Source: Prochilodus magdalenae
Taxonomy: Eukaryota > Chordata > Actinopteri > Characiformes > Prochilodontidae
Length of the DNA: 64,000 nucleotides
Direction: 5' to 3'
Assembly (NCBI GenBank): GCA_024036415.1
Contig: JAMWET010005499.1
Span: 424,001-488,000 of the forward strand
A model generated the notes under the pieces. It was not told the origin of the DNA. It was given only the letters and a program-made list of their open reading frames with translations, and made no database searches. Position numbers and translations under genes: made by a program. Below, one piece after another: positions 27,174 through 41,400 of this stretch; the stretch's first letter is position 1, and each line of letters begins with the position of its first letter.

Positions 27174-28609
27174 TGGCCAATATTTGATGACAGAAATACA
27201 GTAAAATGCCTGCATTTTGTTACATGGTACAGCATTTGTAATCCTGCAGAAATAAATATTGGACCTCTCTGCTGGCAAACAAGCTAACTTCTTTAGCAGT
27301 CAGTGAAAATGTCCTTTGTCTTTTCTCTCAGACAGTAACGAGCTGACTTCCGTAACTGTCTTTCAGACTGACGAACTACCTTAGCCAGGAATGAGCTAAC
27401 TCTGCAGCTGCGAGTGATGACTTCCTTCGGACAAAGAATTGTTCTCTCGCCAGCGGAAGGACTATCATGTGTTTAACAAACAACTGATTTGTGTTCTTCT
27501 ATGACCACTGTTAAAATGACAAAATTACCTCAGATTTGAGAAAGGTTATCTATTGGCATGTATTAGCAGCAAACCTCACTGTATGTTTATGTTTCAGCAT
27601 ATTATTGGATAGCCACATCAACCCACGGTCCCCTAGACTGGGAATCTTTGCCCAATCGTATAAAATAAACGTGAGATCTGACCTTGTCTGTCAAAACTGC
27701 ATTTGCATAGTGACCTCTCGACCAAAGGAAACGAAGACGCTATCTAATACCACGTCCATGTCAAAACACAAAAGAGGCAATTGATAGGAACCAATTTTGC
27801 AGAAGGATAAACCATCAATTTACATCCGACTGACAGTGACGGATTGGCTCATTTCATCCAAAGGTGTTTCAGCATTGCTGCGGTTGATGAAATTTACGAC
27901 CTCTGTAATATGACTTCCTCAGCCAAATGACAGTAAATGTGCGCAAACCGCTTTTCAATCACTATCGCAACACTTGTGTTTCACACTTCAGGTGCGCCAG
28001 TATTTACCTTCAACTGTGGCTCTTCTCATTTGCACCTCATGAATGAATCTTGTTTTCGGAACGGGGTGTAATAATGAGTTTTAGCAGCAGCGTACTTGGT
28101 CTTTAAACCTGAATGCACACGGTGTGACCTTTAAGATTTCACACTATTCAAGCCAACATAAAGCAAAGACTTAAGTTTCCTTCTGAAAGCAGCCATTGTG
28201 TGCTTCTGATGCGAAACATAGGGCTGTGCTTTTGGGAATTAACACGCTTGAGTAGTGAACTTGCAGAGCTCACGCTAGCACCTATATATGTGTGCGTGTT
28301 TCCAAATGGGGTCCTGGCTACAGCCGTCCACTTTATTTGGAAAAAGCAGTTGGACAAATCCTCATGTGATGCAGGCGGCGCTTGGAGTGCCACTGCACTT
28401 TCTTCTCATCTTCATGTGACCGGATCTAAGACGCTGTTCAGTAATAGGACAAACCGGATCAGCCTCAACAAAATGTTTGATCTTTCTTCTTTGTTTCATG
28501 TGTTCCCTTACAATCACACAGCACAGAAAACTAGTATGTTCTGTCAGCACTGTGGTTTTAACCAATTAGCAAACATTGGTTTAATGTTAGATGTACAGCT
28601 AACGCTGCA

Positions 28610-28871
28610 TGAAGTGCTAACTAACATGAAGTAACACATTAGTTAACATGAAGTAAATAAATTAACAATGGTTACAATGTTTAACTTAAGTAAACATGTA
28701 CCAAGTGCATGTTCACATGTTAAGCAAACATCACAACTAAATGTTTACGTCACAACTGAATGTTACCTAAGTAACTTTTACTTAACATTAGTGAACCACT
28801 GTAACCATTAATGCATGTTAATGAATGTAGTACTTAATGTTAGTCAGGCAACACTTAATGTAAAGTGTTAC
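28610..28871. mobile_element. MITE/dispersed repeat of TTAGTTAACATGAAGTAA type
   Basis: Many copies of ACATTAGTTAACATGAAGTAA-like words in both orientations. It ends ACACTTAATGTAAAGTGTTAC (28851-28871), the reverse complement of the start of the 63829 element. The left terminus is lost or decayed. Confidence 0.6.
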
Positions 28872-31800
28872 TGATTTGTACTTCCACAAGTGGAAAGTTA
28901 TTAGTGGTCATCTGTAAAGAAAACAGGCACTGACTTTTTAACAGAAGTGCGCATGTATATGTGTGGATGAGTTTGTGTGAGGAGGAGGGTGTATGGAGAT
29001 GATGTAATTGTAATCAAAATGGCAACGCCCCACTGAGATCAGTACTTAAGAGATACAGAATAATGTTTTAGATGTGATCTCATACTCTGCTGTCTGTGCT
29101 TTCTCACGTTTTTAGAAACTTTCCCCATTACTTTTGTCCAACCCAGGTTAGTAGGTGGTTCAAGGGTTCCCTCTTGTGTTAGTCTCGTGTAATACAGCTT
29201 GGCTTTTACCAGGGCAAACCAGGTTCCTCTAGTTCTAACACTTCTAATAGGTTATTATAGAAAGGACAACCTGCAGCTGAGTAAAACTCTTGTGAAGACC
29301 TTCCATTTAAAGCAAGCTTTCTAAATCAGTATTTGATACACAAAAAACGATCAATAAATAAAACAAACAAGGCACATTCAACTCAAAATCAGCCTCCCTG
29401 CAATATTATGCACAAAAAAATCCAAAACCAGACTTTTCCAACAGAACAAGTTAATAAATTCTCAGCAGTAAATTTGACTTTGTCTCCAGAGCTTTCAGGG
29501 AGTGTGACTAAGTTCTCTCCCATGAGTTTACAGGGCTTTGAGCAAGTGGCCCTTTCGCAGCAAGGGCACGGTGTCAAGCGCCAAGCAGGGTGCCAGAACT
29601 GGAGGGGTTTGGCTCTGTGGCGTGGGCATGCATGTTAAAAACAACTAAAAGAGGAAAAGACACAGAGAGACAAAGCAAGAGAAGGGGGAGAGGGAGAGGA
29701 AGTCTGCAGTGCAGCATTGTCTGGGGTCTAGAACACTTCTGGCCTTAAGGGCTGGATTAACATTAGAATGCCTGTGAACTCTCATTAACACAGCCGTACA
29801 GATGCCACACAAAACATTGCCTTACAGACCAAACCAAAGCTTTTCTCCCAGTTTCCTTCTTTTGGTGCTGTCCTTAAAGCACTTGTATGCCAGTGACCCA
29901 GTGTCTGTAAAGCCTGAAAAGGACTGGAATGAAGTGAGTGAAAAGGTAAAAAGAAGGAGGAACACACAGGCTTGGAAACTTGTTGACGCTAGACCCAAAG
30001 CTAGACATGTTGATATCATGTTGGGAGACCCAACTCTATGTACATGCTGGAAGGGAAAGTATTCTACAGAGGACCACTTTAAGACACCTGTATACATCAA
30101 ATAAATATCCATATGACGGCCTGTGATACTGTGATTTCTGAAAGCCCAGTCCAGGCAGGCCGAGTGCCTGGGTCTTTAAGTCCAAATCTCATCTCAGCTT
30201 GTCTCCCTGTGCAGAAGAACATCCGTGGCTGCATTATTGCAGTATGCCAGAGTTAGTGAGGAGAGGGAACAGGCCATGGCCCTAGTACACCATGGGAAGA
30301 AGGCCTTGTGGGTTGCTGATTTGGCATCCGGTCCAGAGAGGAGGATCTTCCCAGACTCCTGTTGCTCCAAAGACCATAACTATGGCTCAACTTCTCAGAA
30401 GAGGATGTTCCGACTGCTCAGAGAACAATACGCTCTCTAACAAAAATAAGATATGCTCTGTCTGTTTGCTATGATACACCGTTCAGTCTGGAATTTCACT
30501 GATACAAAGAGAGACCCAGTTTCTTATCATGTCCCACAGCAATACCATCTCTTATTTGCAGCATAGACTAGCCTACCAAAATATGAAAGAATTCCAGAGA
30601 ATGCTGCACTGATGCCCAATCATTTCTTTACCCTCCTCATGTCTCAGTATCAACATTAGTATTGGCACAGCTGAAAAGTGGGACAGGGCTCAATCCACAA
30701 CCTTTCACTCAATGCTTGTTTAATCTAGAAATTGTAAGTCGATGCATGTTCCTATCTGCATCTCCGCTTCACATGTAATCCTCTGTTCACAATACAGTGC
30801 GGGCTCAGGCCACAGCCTTCGTCTTTGATCAAGGAAAGGGCTACAAATGAAAGTGGGCAGAACAGCAGATTCGAAGAATTAGAATTTGAGGCAAGCGTTT
30901 GATGATGGACACGAAAAGCCCTTTGATGTGTGGTGCCTCGGAAGAGCAGTAAGGTGGCAGACTTACTGCAATCTCCATATATCCCACCTCCACGTCTGTT
31001 GACCACCATAACCTAGCAACTATGTGGAATGAGGACACTGAATGCCAAAAGACTCACCACTTCCCTTAAGAGAAGTGACTGAAAGAAAGCAATGAGTGAA
31101 AAAACAGACCACAGAACAGACTGGATGTAGATGTCCACTTGATGCAAAAGCTTTCACCCGTGAAATGCTTGATCTGAATGACAAAGAGACAAAGAACTCT
31201 TGTGTCTTAGCAGAAACTGGCATCAAAAGAATAAGGAGTATTCCTCCTCTGGAAAAAAAAAACTATAAAAAAAATAAGAACATAACAGCAACTTAACTTG
31301 CAAACGTCTAGGGGCCTTTTGTTCTGCCTGGGCCATACCAGGACTGTTCCCCATTCCTCCTGCTCTCTCCTATGGAACCGCTCTGGAAGCATCTGTTGTA
31401 CCAACACAGGAGTCTTAGGGAGGGGTGGGGGGGTAACAAACCAGAGCTGCACTGGCTGGCTGGCTGACTAGGGAGCCCATGCAGAAATAAATGGCTTTCT
31501 CAGAAAGCCCATGGTCATTGGGACTTAATTAGAGCTGACCTGGGGCGGTGAACCCTCAGTAATGAAGCAGCAGGTCCACTGCTATGACACCGCCTTGCCT
31601 GTCTTCTTTATGTAGCTTCACTCCACTGCACTGCACTGCACTAGCCTTTACGAACAAACCAACAGAGGCTTCACTGATAAAACGTTTTTTCGTTATACAT
31701 ATTTTTTAAATGGCACCTGTGTAACCCTGACAAGGGCTTGGAGGTATGCTGAACCCCAGCCCTTGTGATCATATACGAATCTAGCAAGCATGCAACAGTC

Positions 31801-32177
31801 AGCCACACAAAGAAAGTTTAGCTTTGTTTTTATTATCTGTTTTGGAAACAACCGAATGAAAAACGTCTGGCTCATTTGGTGCATGGATACTGGCTCACAC
31901 TGGTGTGAGTAAGAATACATGCGTGCAAACCATAAACATGGTGTAAACAAAGTGGCTTTAACCGCAGGGGCCACTTTCACATTGGGGTGTGTGACCATAT
32001 ACCATCGTCATTGCAACAAACTCTGAGATACTCTATGCATATTGTGCATAATGATGCATATTTATGGACATGCATGTTGTTAGTGTTCACTTCTTATTTC
32101 TTTTGACCATTTTTGATTCTTTCTTGTGTACTCGTTGATTCTTTCTTAATTTTTATAACTTTTCACTAGTGCATGTT

Positions 32178-32475
32178 TGTTAGGGCGGCATGGTGGGTAG
32201 TGCTTTCTCCTGACAGTAAGAAGGGCCTGAGTTCGATTTCCAGCTGAGGCATCCAAGGTCCTTTCTATGTAGAATCTGCATGTTCTCCCTGTGTCTGTGT
32301 AGCTGATTGGAGGCCCTAAATTGCACCAGGTGAGTGAATATGTATGTCTGTGTGTCTGCCCTGCGATGGACAAGCAGCCTGTTCTGGGAATGCTGGGATA
32401 GGTTCCAGCACCCAAGCCAAAAGGATAAAGTGGTTTAAAAGATTGAGTGAGTGAGTGAGTGAGTGAGTGAGTATT
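32178..32475 (+). repeat. tRNA-related SINE-like repeat ending in (GAGT)n
   Basis: It opens GGGCGGCATGGTGGGTAGTG and has GAGTTCGATTTCCAGCTG (a tRNA B-box-like GTTCGA core), then GCATGTTCTCCCTGTGTCTG, CTGCCCTGCGATGGAC and GCTGGGATAGGTTCCAGCAC, ending in seven GAGT units. All words are standard in a very widespread teleost repeat. The same family lies in reverse at 57945-58170. Confidence 0.7.
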
Positions 32476-33719
32476 CTGATTAAGGATGCAATGATTAGCC
32501 AACAAAGTCTAAATTGTCTATGTAATTTGTTTTTTGTTTAAGTGCCATTATTTATTATTTATATTAACTCTCTATAGCCTTTATTAAACAATAAAAAGTG
32601 TCGAAATGTTGAACAGAAATAAACATAATTTACTTTTTAATCGAAACAAGAACACAAAAAAATAAATACGATTAGTTGCTACCTTAAAAAAGGAAACAAA
32701 AAAATGATCTGTCAATGAGTAATTTTGTAAACTGTCACTCTACAAAATCAGATATTGTTAGTGAGCCAGCAAGATGTTTCAACACACTTAAGATTATCAG
32801 ACAACAGAAAAACTCCTGGTCCGAGTCAGTAACTGTATTTCTGCTTTGTACCCAAAAGCAACATAAAACTCAAACTCCATACCACAGCTTTAAACATTGT
32901 TAATTTAGCAGGAAATAAGAATATTTATTTACAAGGAGTTTCTTTTTTTTATTCTGTCAAGTATGTAGTTCATTTTAGCGTCACTTTAAAAGCGTTTTGT
33001 TGCAATCTCTTAGCAAAACTGCCTCTGTTTGCTCATTTCTGGTAACACAAACTGAGTAAAGGTATACATGCAGACATTTGACATCAGTTCTCTATATTGG
33101 ATTTCACAATTTAATTTTTAAACCATCAACTTAATTTAAGAAATCAGAGTATGCGGTTTACATGACCACATATTACTGGGCGAGTGCAGAAATCCAATAA
33201 TGATACATGTAAACAGCCTCATTACAGTAAGGACTGCATTATAAACTTACTTAAAACAAGTCAGAAGTGTCTGTACATTAGCTAAATACATTTATAATAA
33301 TCTTACAACAATCTCTCTCTGTGGAATATTACATATTTTGAAAAGATTTGAGGTAATTGCCAGTATACCATGTTTTGCAGTATACAGCTCCCCTGCAGAA
33401 TTCTGATGAAGCCCTGCTTGTCTGCACTCATTTGCGCCCTCTTCACATTCATCACTCCACATAACCTCTCTTTCAAAGACTTGAAAGGTGTCAGCATGAG
33501 TGACAGAGAGGAGACAAACATAGTCCTTAACCAAAAGCAAGGGCACAGCCATTCTGTCCTGCTCTTTCTAGTGTACCCTTTCCCGTGGTAATTGTTTCCT
33601 CCTCCTTAACGTCACACTGTTTTTCTGAAGGACATAAATTAGAATTTAGAACAAGTTGTTGACATGATCACCTTTCATAATGTAAAACAGTCATGAAACA
33701 CATTTTACAATTAATCAAT

Positions 33720-34340
33720 CTCAGTTCTGCAGTTTCTGGATGTAAATGCTGAAAATCTTGCAGCCAAACACTTGTGAATGTGCTGTGTTGAGCAAGAGCA
33801 CAAACCCCATCCAGCTCTTAAAGGCAGTAAAAAGCAGAGGAATGTTGCTGCCGCTGCCGTTATTGTCCTCGCAATGCTAGTTTGCTGGTAAGCTCGTCCA
33901 GGGCTTCAGCTTCCACAACAAAATAGCAGTGCTGCCCCACACCCACTGCTTCCTCCTATTCTACTCTAAAAGGAAGCAGAGCTTGGCTCTTTTCGAGTGT
34001 GCTCTGGTACAGGGAAAAAGCTTGCTGCTACAAAAGCTTCCTGTGCTTCACCTCAGACCGAAGGCTACCTCATCTTATGCTACCGATTTGCCTTAATGCT
34101 CAGCACACAGCCCTAGGGAATCAATGGAGGAGAATGCCCTTATACAAACATTATATTTTGCTGGCACGGAACCAATGAGTCTAGCCTCTTCCTTTTCGGC
34201 CATTGCCCAGTTCTGCCTGCCTTCCATTCGCAGTGAATGGGGATCCCAGAGGTAAGATGATTGGCGGCTGCACAGGCCAGGGTTTAGCGTTCTTTTCTGG
34301 GTTTGGATTTAGCCTGTATGATCTGAGCCAGGGAGGAGAA
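33720..34340. promoter_or_regulatory. Candidate conserved non-coding block
   Basis: Moderately GC-rich, repeat-free region 1.7 kb from ttc28 exon 2, on its downstream side, with no frame over 60 codons except edge fragments. Contains GCTGCCGCTGCCGTTATTG and a CCATTGCCCAGTTCTGCC stretch. Confidence 0.2.
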
Positions 34341-36022
34341 GACCATGTGTTCAAGAAGAGATCAATGTAAGGTACTACTCAGCGTCTCAGTGGAGTTCCA
34401 AGTCTTTGAGGCTTGCATGGTTCACAAATAAGAGAAACAAAAAAAGCAATGCGATTATGTTCATAAATGGATTTAACGTTGACTGATATACAGATTTATA
34501 CTATAACGTGTCCATTTGTTGGGGTTGCATTTGAGAATAGTACTCAGTATTCAGTATGCAACATCTACACGCAATCTATAGTGCAGTTTATGTGTAGAAC
34601 TACAATTCATTTAACACTGATCCGCTTAGAACTTAGAAAACTAATTCTTCATCAAATATCCACAAAAATAAAAGGCTGTACTCCATGACCCTTCATGTTT
34701 AAACACCATGCAACATATTAAATAAACATCAGATTTGGTCACAAAGCTGGATGCAAGCCACACAAAGCAGATGCTGTATCATTAAGTCACCACAAACCAC
34801 AAATCCCATTTCAGTCTATACAGGCTAATCTAGTCTTAGCATGTGATTATTAATGCTCTTTTCTTCAGAACGGTGAGTTTATAAAGAGCCTTTGAGTTTC
34901 ACTGAGCCTCTCACTATGCCCATTCTTCTTCCCGCATTACCCTTGTAGTTCCTGAAGCTTGAGAGGGTTGTTTCCCTCTGTAGTAGCATGTCTGGCATAG
35001 TCTGCTGCCATAGACTTTTCCCATGTACAGCAACAGTGTATGTCCTGTGATGACAATGAAATGAGCAAGTGGAGGGTACAGACACTAGAAGTTAACAAGT
35101 CAGAGAAGAAGCAGCTGCAACAACAGCTGTTGCTCTTGAGGCTGCCATTGGCACTGTGCAAAAAGTACACGACTTGCTAATCTGTCTTCACATGTGACTT
35201 CAAATGCCTGGAATGGTATGCATCACAATTTCAACGTGTCTAATAAAGCATTATAAGACTGCATAATCCTGATATACCAGCCATACTAGCCAGATTCAGA
35301 GGATTAAATATTGCTCGGGGAAACTAGATCCAATCAATGTCTGTATGACAAAAAATGACATTTAAATAGGGCAGGTGTTAAAGTGCATCATTGCATGATT
35401 TGATTATCATGATGGCATAGTGCAGACTGGATGTTACTGCAAACAGAGTTATAAACGGAGCCTATACATGAGCTTGTTTTCTTTTAGTGCAGCTGTTTTC
35501 CGACTCATGTGTGGTCCATAAAGATGTGCTTTAGCCCACCTGAAAAGTGGCCTGGCGTTTGCTCCAACCAAAGGGGAAGTGTGTGACAAAGCCACATTTT
35601 TCACAGCAGGTCTAATTCTTTTAATCCCATTAGAATATGTTCTGCTCTTGCAACATTTCCCCCCACTCCAACAGCAGCACAGTCAAAGGGTAAATGGCAT
35701 CCAATATTTTAAATATGTCAATGGCAATATTAGAATCACATCTTGTTTGAGAATTCTGTTATCCTCTGTGAAGAACCTCAATCAAGGGCTTTCCTAATCA
35801 AGCCCAGAATTCAAATCTGGGTGCAGACCGCCCTCAGTTAGAGCTTGTGATTCATATGTTCCATCAAAGTCTTCACAGAACACAAAGCACATACTTAAGC
35901 AAATTGATGCAATTACTTGTGCCTTATGCTACAGTTAAATTGTGTACACTAATCTGCATGCAATAATAAAATAAAATACAAGTCAACAAACAAACCCACA
36001 TAACTACATAACTCCCTCCTAC

Positions 36023-36310
36023 CTTGGGCCATTTGGGGTTTAGAAGGCGCGCCTTGACTGCATCGTCTAGGGCGGTCTGGTACTGGCCAAGTTTGAGGTG
36101 GGCAGCCGAGCGGTTGCTGTAGAGGATACAGTTTTGTGGGTCGGCACGCAGTGCCTCTCCATACAGCTTCACGGCTGTCTGGAAGTCACCCAGCTGGCAC
36201 GCCTCGTTGCTCCGCCGCACCTTCTCCATGAACTCGGCTTTGCTCAGGCCAGGCCCTTCAGCCGCCGCATGCACTGCCCTGCCCAGTGCCCGTGGCCCGA
36301 ACAGCGAAAA
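36023..36310 (-). CDS. ttc28: ttc28 coding exon 2 (TPR block)
   Basis: It is 288 bases, exactly 96 codons, phase 0 at both ends. The acceptor is TTTGGGCAG and the donor is CCCAAG|GTAGGAG. The translation starts FSLFGPRALG, runs through a His/Ala-rich spacer, then SKAEFMEKVRRSNEACQLGDF and the TPR consensus positions (A, Y, N, L at 8/11/20/27-type spacing) to NPKWPK. It is markedly GC-richer than the flanking introns. The open frame continues past both splice sites, but those extensions have no similarity to TPR proteins and are intronic. Confidence 0.93.
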
Positions 36311-38373
36311 CTGCCCAAAGGAGAGAACACGTGTGTGAGCAGATGCAGAATGAAGATCAACAACCATTTTTTTCCAGTCTTTTTTTTTTTATTTGTTTCA
36401 TTTATATTTTTTAGGGGTATTGTTAACACATTTACTGCAGCTGCACTTGTAACACTCAATTGAAAAGGCTGCAAAGTGCAAATGGCCTAACTTTTATAGG
36501 TTACAGTGTCGCACTTGCTCTATCTGCCAACAGCCAATCACAGCAAACCTTTCACAGAGCACAATTTAACTTCAGTCGGTAGTCATTCCATACCAACTCA
36601 CCAGGCCCTCCCTGCTCATGTCATGGATTTTCTTGAAATAAATCTTATAAGAAACTTCACTCATAAATTCATGGGATCCTGCAAAACCCTATATGTCTAC
36701 TCCAAGCCCTTTTCATCACTTTTGCAATTCTTTGCATCTGCACTCCAAGCCTCGTCAATCGCTTATTTGGCACTGGGTTGAGTTGACACTTGTAATGAAC
36801 ATCAAAGAAACCTTAAAGACAATTTACAACGTGTGTTCTTGTAAGTGGCTGAACGTGCTGTAATCAAATTATAAAAATAATCTTTTCTTTTTTTTACCCA
36901 AACAAAGTGTCTGTACTATTCAAGACATCCATTAGTTTTCACATTCTTGCCAACACAAATCTAGAAATTACAAGGTGTAACTTGCAGATTTTCTGAACCC
37001 AATAAAATCCAGGCTAAATGTATTCCATATAGAAAACCATAAAAGTCAAAAACAAATATCTATGCCTTATAAAAACTCACTGAATGTAACATTATTGTAA
37101 TATTTCATATATAATATAATATAACATATTTCCACATAAAATGTAATGCTAATTTAAATAATGCCTAATTATACAGTCAAATTATTTTAAAAATAGATTT
37201 TCTATTTAGATTTATTATTCTTCATAACCAATAAAATACATTACGTTATAAACTTTTGTGAGAACCAATGAATTTATCAGAAGTTTTCAAATTATTATTT
37301 TCAAGAATATCCATGACATGAACAGACAAGGCTTGTTTAGTTGTTATGGAATCACCCAAAGTACTTACAAGTATGTATTATCAAGATGTCATGCTGTATT
37401 ATATTTATTTTTACTTTATAACATTTATTATCACATTACTATTAGGTTTATTACTTTTTTTACCACACTGTCCAGCTCTAAACCTAATAACCAGATTTTT
37501 TTATAATAATATTTTTTATTATATGTTTTTATTAACATAACTGAACAGGTGAGCATAGGGAGTTTTTTTTCTACATGTGAAAAGAGGGGGGCAGCTGTAT
37601 TGAGGGAGGGAAGCTTTACAAAAAGGAAAACACAGCTTTCACGTCATGACAATGCTGGTGGAAGACTCTGCTCTATTTTTTTGGCCAGGAGGCCAACTCC
37701 TTGGGGAGGAACACAGCAGTGGCTGCTGCTGACTTAAGAGTATGCAGGAAATTTATGGGTAGCCACCTCAGAGCTTCACATCTGGAGCATCCCCAAGAGC
37801 AGGGAGGGACAGAGCGAGGGGTGAAGAGTGAGAGAGAAAGGGAGAGAGAGAAGGCAGGAGCTGAGAGCCACTCCCCACCTCTGCTCGCCTGTAATCTCTG
37901 GCACAGGCCACACCCCTCCTCCAAAGGAACTCTGGGATAGCGCAGCAGGGTAATTACTTCCAGAGAGAGAGAAAGAGAGGAGGGACGAAGGAGAGCTAGA
38001 GCTGTAGCTTTGGGACGAGGGAAAGGGAAGAGGCCGCAAGAAATGGAGTGGAGTGTTTGAGAACCTTGGTTAACCCTTAGAGGTCGCAAGCTGTTCCTTT
38101 TACTTTGCTATTTCAGTGCAATTATATAAGACGTTTAATCACATAACAAGTTCTACAATAAATAACATTCGCACTCCATATCCACAGTTTCTGCTGTTTT
38201 AAGCTTATCTCTTTGTTTTTGATGCTAGTGTAATTTCTGCGAACAAGGTAAAACTTAATGCACAACAATATTTTTCCACTGAATACCAATAATAATAATA
38301 ATAATGTTACCATTAAACTAAATACCATTAAACTAAATTTATAATAAAATGCATTAAAATATAAATTAAATAA

Positions 38374-38459
<86 letters not shown>

Positions 38460-41400
38460 CAGTTGCATATATATATATATATAACTGTACAATTGACTGA
38501 ACATATTAGATCCATGCTTCCCATAAAATTACATCAAATACTTTTCCGTTTTCGTCAGTGAAGACCGCACCTTCTGAGGTGAAAACCTGAACATGAAGAA
38601 GTTGAAAAGGGCAGACTGAGAGCTGAATTTGGGTTCCTGCATGCAACAAGGAGCAAGACAGCAAAACAGACAGGATGGAGAACAAAGGGTTGAGCTCAAA
38701 ACAAAAAGCAAAGGACTATCAGGGCAAAGAGGAGGGGAAAGAAAGGAGGAGAGGCAGCAGTGCATAGACTGAGGGCAGGCAGAGAGATAAGAGACAGAAG
38801 AAGGCAAAAGTGTTTTGGAAGTAATTGCATCACCCACCCCCACCCACTCCAAAAAATCAAAGAAGCACGAAACAGGAACAGCGTAACAGCTGCCAAGTCG
38901 CACATTCGTTGTTGTTACGTTTTGTTTTGTTGTCAAGTATTTACTTTGTTTTCATAAAAATAGAGCCCAAATTAACCATAGGCCTTTTATTCAGCAACAG
39001 GAATGAAAAAATTATACTACTATAAAACTAATGTCCAAGTTATGTAGTAAAGAGACAAGTTACTATGAAAAGAACTGAAATGTGGTCCCACATACATATT
39101 AACACCATTCTAGGATTCAAGAGTAAGACTCAGAAAATGGCCCAGGCGTTCACGTTTGTGTTCTGAGACAGATGCCACAGTAATAACACAACATACTTCT
39201 CTGCCTTTAAGTTTTAGTACTATTTTATCATCAGCTGGAGTAAAAGGTGGAGTCTGAAAAGTAATAATTCAAATTACTTTCGGATTTAGACATTGCAGAT
39301 CACGCTGGTAATAGATGAAAATAATTCTGTTTGTTGAACAATTGTTCATATTGCCTTTATGTAGTGAATCAGCGAAGACAAATTTTGCTTCATTAGTTCA
39401 GCATTGGAGCTGACAAACACTAGAAGTCACCCACATTGTACATAACTCTATGGCAGCTCAAGTTGCACAGACTTGGTTTAGAATACAGTAGGACAGGTTG
39501 GCTGTAAATATGAACAGCTTCACTGCATAGCAGGACATGGTAAGTAAACACCATAGGTCTAGCTTCAGCTACAAGCCTACAACACCACCACAGTGATGTC
39601 TAAACCAATCTGCATGTATAGAAAGCCTGTCTAAAATAGTATGTAGTATTAACCAGGGTCAGGGACAGATAAGAGTGTTGGGTGTGTTTCTGTTGGTCAC
39701 TGACCGCATGGGATGAGCAGGGAGACTTAATGAGAGTCCTGCTGGAGGTAATTCAAAAAAGACAAATTTGGGTACACCAGTTCAGGGAGGGAGACGAGTG
39801 CCCTACTCAGCTGAAGCAACAGAGTGCAAACCTCAGGCTATACGCAGCAGTACACATACACACTAGTACGCAGACACTCCCCAGATGCAGATAAGTATAC
39901 ATCACAGTGGGTATGCATGGACCCACCACAAACACAAATACGCACCACCCGTGTAGAACACAAACGTAATCCAAATGTAACAGCTGGAAATTTCCCACAG
40001 ACACAACAAGCCACAGATGAAATGCAGGCTAATTTAAATGTCTCTTGTAGATTCTTGGACCATAACGTGCTTACAGAGAGATGTTTTATTCCATCTATCA
40101 AACACCTGCTGGCTGACCTGCTGTAAAACATATCACAAACGTTGTTGCTATCACAAAGCGCATAGGGTCAGCCAAAGGATATTTGGTTGTCTAGCTGTGG
40201 TGGAGATGTAGCATGTTGCGATTCTCTCTGCACTGTTCTTCTCTCTAATCGCTGCCCTCTCTGTCCTCCTCCACTTCAAACAGCTGAGCAAGGCACTAAG
40301 TCAAACTGCAGACTCTTTCCAATAATACTCTGGGCCTCAGCTCATAAAGGAGGAATTTTCAACCTGCTTTTTGGGCCCGGTCCAGCAGAACAAACACAGC
40401 GAGACCCTGTCGACGCAGAGCAGCACGAACCTATTGTGTCCCCATGCCTGCAGAAACTAACAGTCGTTTCCATTTGCGCAAGTAGGCAGTGCCTCCATCT
40501 CCATGGCCCAACCTCAGGGCTGCTAGCTTCCTTTTCTGTTCCTACCCCCTCGGCTTCACTCAGGTCAGGGGGCCGCGGTGCATTCCTGGGAAAATGAAAA
40601 CAAGCCTCTCCTTTGGCAGGCCGTCGAAGCATCAGACGGCTGATGGAGAAGTAGATGCCCCCTTCGGTGGAAGCCCCAGGGTATAGCTTCAGCATGCTGC
40701 GGTGTGTCTGGGCAACAGCTGCTTTCTGGATGCTCCTTGGGCCAATTCCCAAATCTAAGGAGTGGTCCTACATAGTCCCTCTTAGGAGCGGTCAAACAGA
40801 AATAACAAAAAGCAGACCTTGGATGATTTTAGACCTTGGACTATATCAGTTATATTTGTAATCAAGTAACCTATTGATTATTTTCCAAACACCAAAAAAA
40901 TGGATTAAGCAGAACAAAACTATGCATAGCCTTTAAAGATTACAAATCCTTAATGGGAAAACAATGGATGTGTTTTAAAAAGTTCTCCATTAGACATTCT
41001 ATAAAAAATATATAAATGCATTTAAATATGGGTGTCCATAAAGCTGATTCTAACTGTAAAATAGACAAGAAAGCCAATATAAAAATACATTATCATATAT
41101 ATATAAAAATCGAGCAATGATAAATACAGAGGCAACTCAACTGTATTACTTTAGTCTTAGGGTCCTTTACAACAGTATTTCAGCATCCTGAAGGGTTTTC
41201 AGTTGATTTATTATGTCTCCTAATGCTGGTTTTATGTAGGAAAATCCCTTCATTTGTACCTGGAGGTTGCTTCCTGTTGTTATGCCGTGGATACTTTTGA
41301 TTCCAGCCATATGACCGGCAGTGAGCCAGCCATCCACAACTTGCCAGCAAAATTATGATTCAGCAAAAGCTTCAGAACAGTTCTAGCTGACTCACTTTAC

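Larger units (their letters stand above)
1..36022 (-). other. ttc28: ttc28 intron 2 (partial, runs off the left edge)
   Basis: No coding exon could be supported in this stretch on either strand. The next TTC28 exon should encode an AYFRQG-type continuation of the TPR array, and I did not find it, so it presumably lies beyond base 1. The interval holds L1, Tc1 and SINE-like remnants, microsatellites and several repeat-poor blocks listed separately. Parts where I see nothing specific are 1640-3000, 9570-10240, 10700-12200, 12910-13600, 16100-16650, 18040-18900, 19640-20900, 21650-22800, 24100-25440, 25850-26500, 27200-28600, 28880-32150 and 34340-36000. Confidence 0.6.

Noticed and set aside
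30225..30440. Plus-strand 71-residue ORF preceded by an acceptor-like CTGTGCAG
   Set aside because: No domain, no matching donor and no partner exon; chance frame inside ttc28 intron 2.
37673..38089. Minus-strand Ser/Leu-rich ORF as alternative ttc28 first exon
   Set aside because: Poly-(Ser-Leu) comes from a purine tract, and no in-phase donor to exon 2 was found; the 43279-43308 exon fits better.
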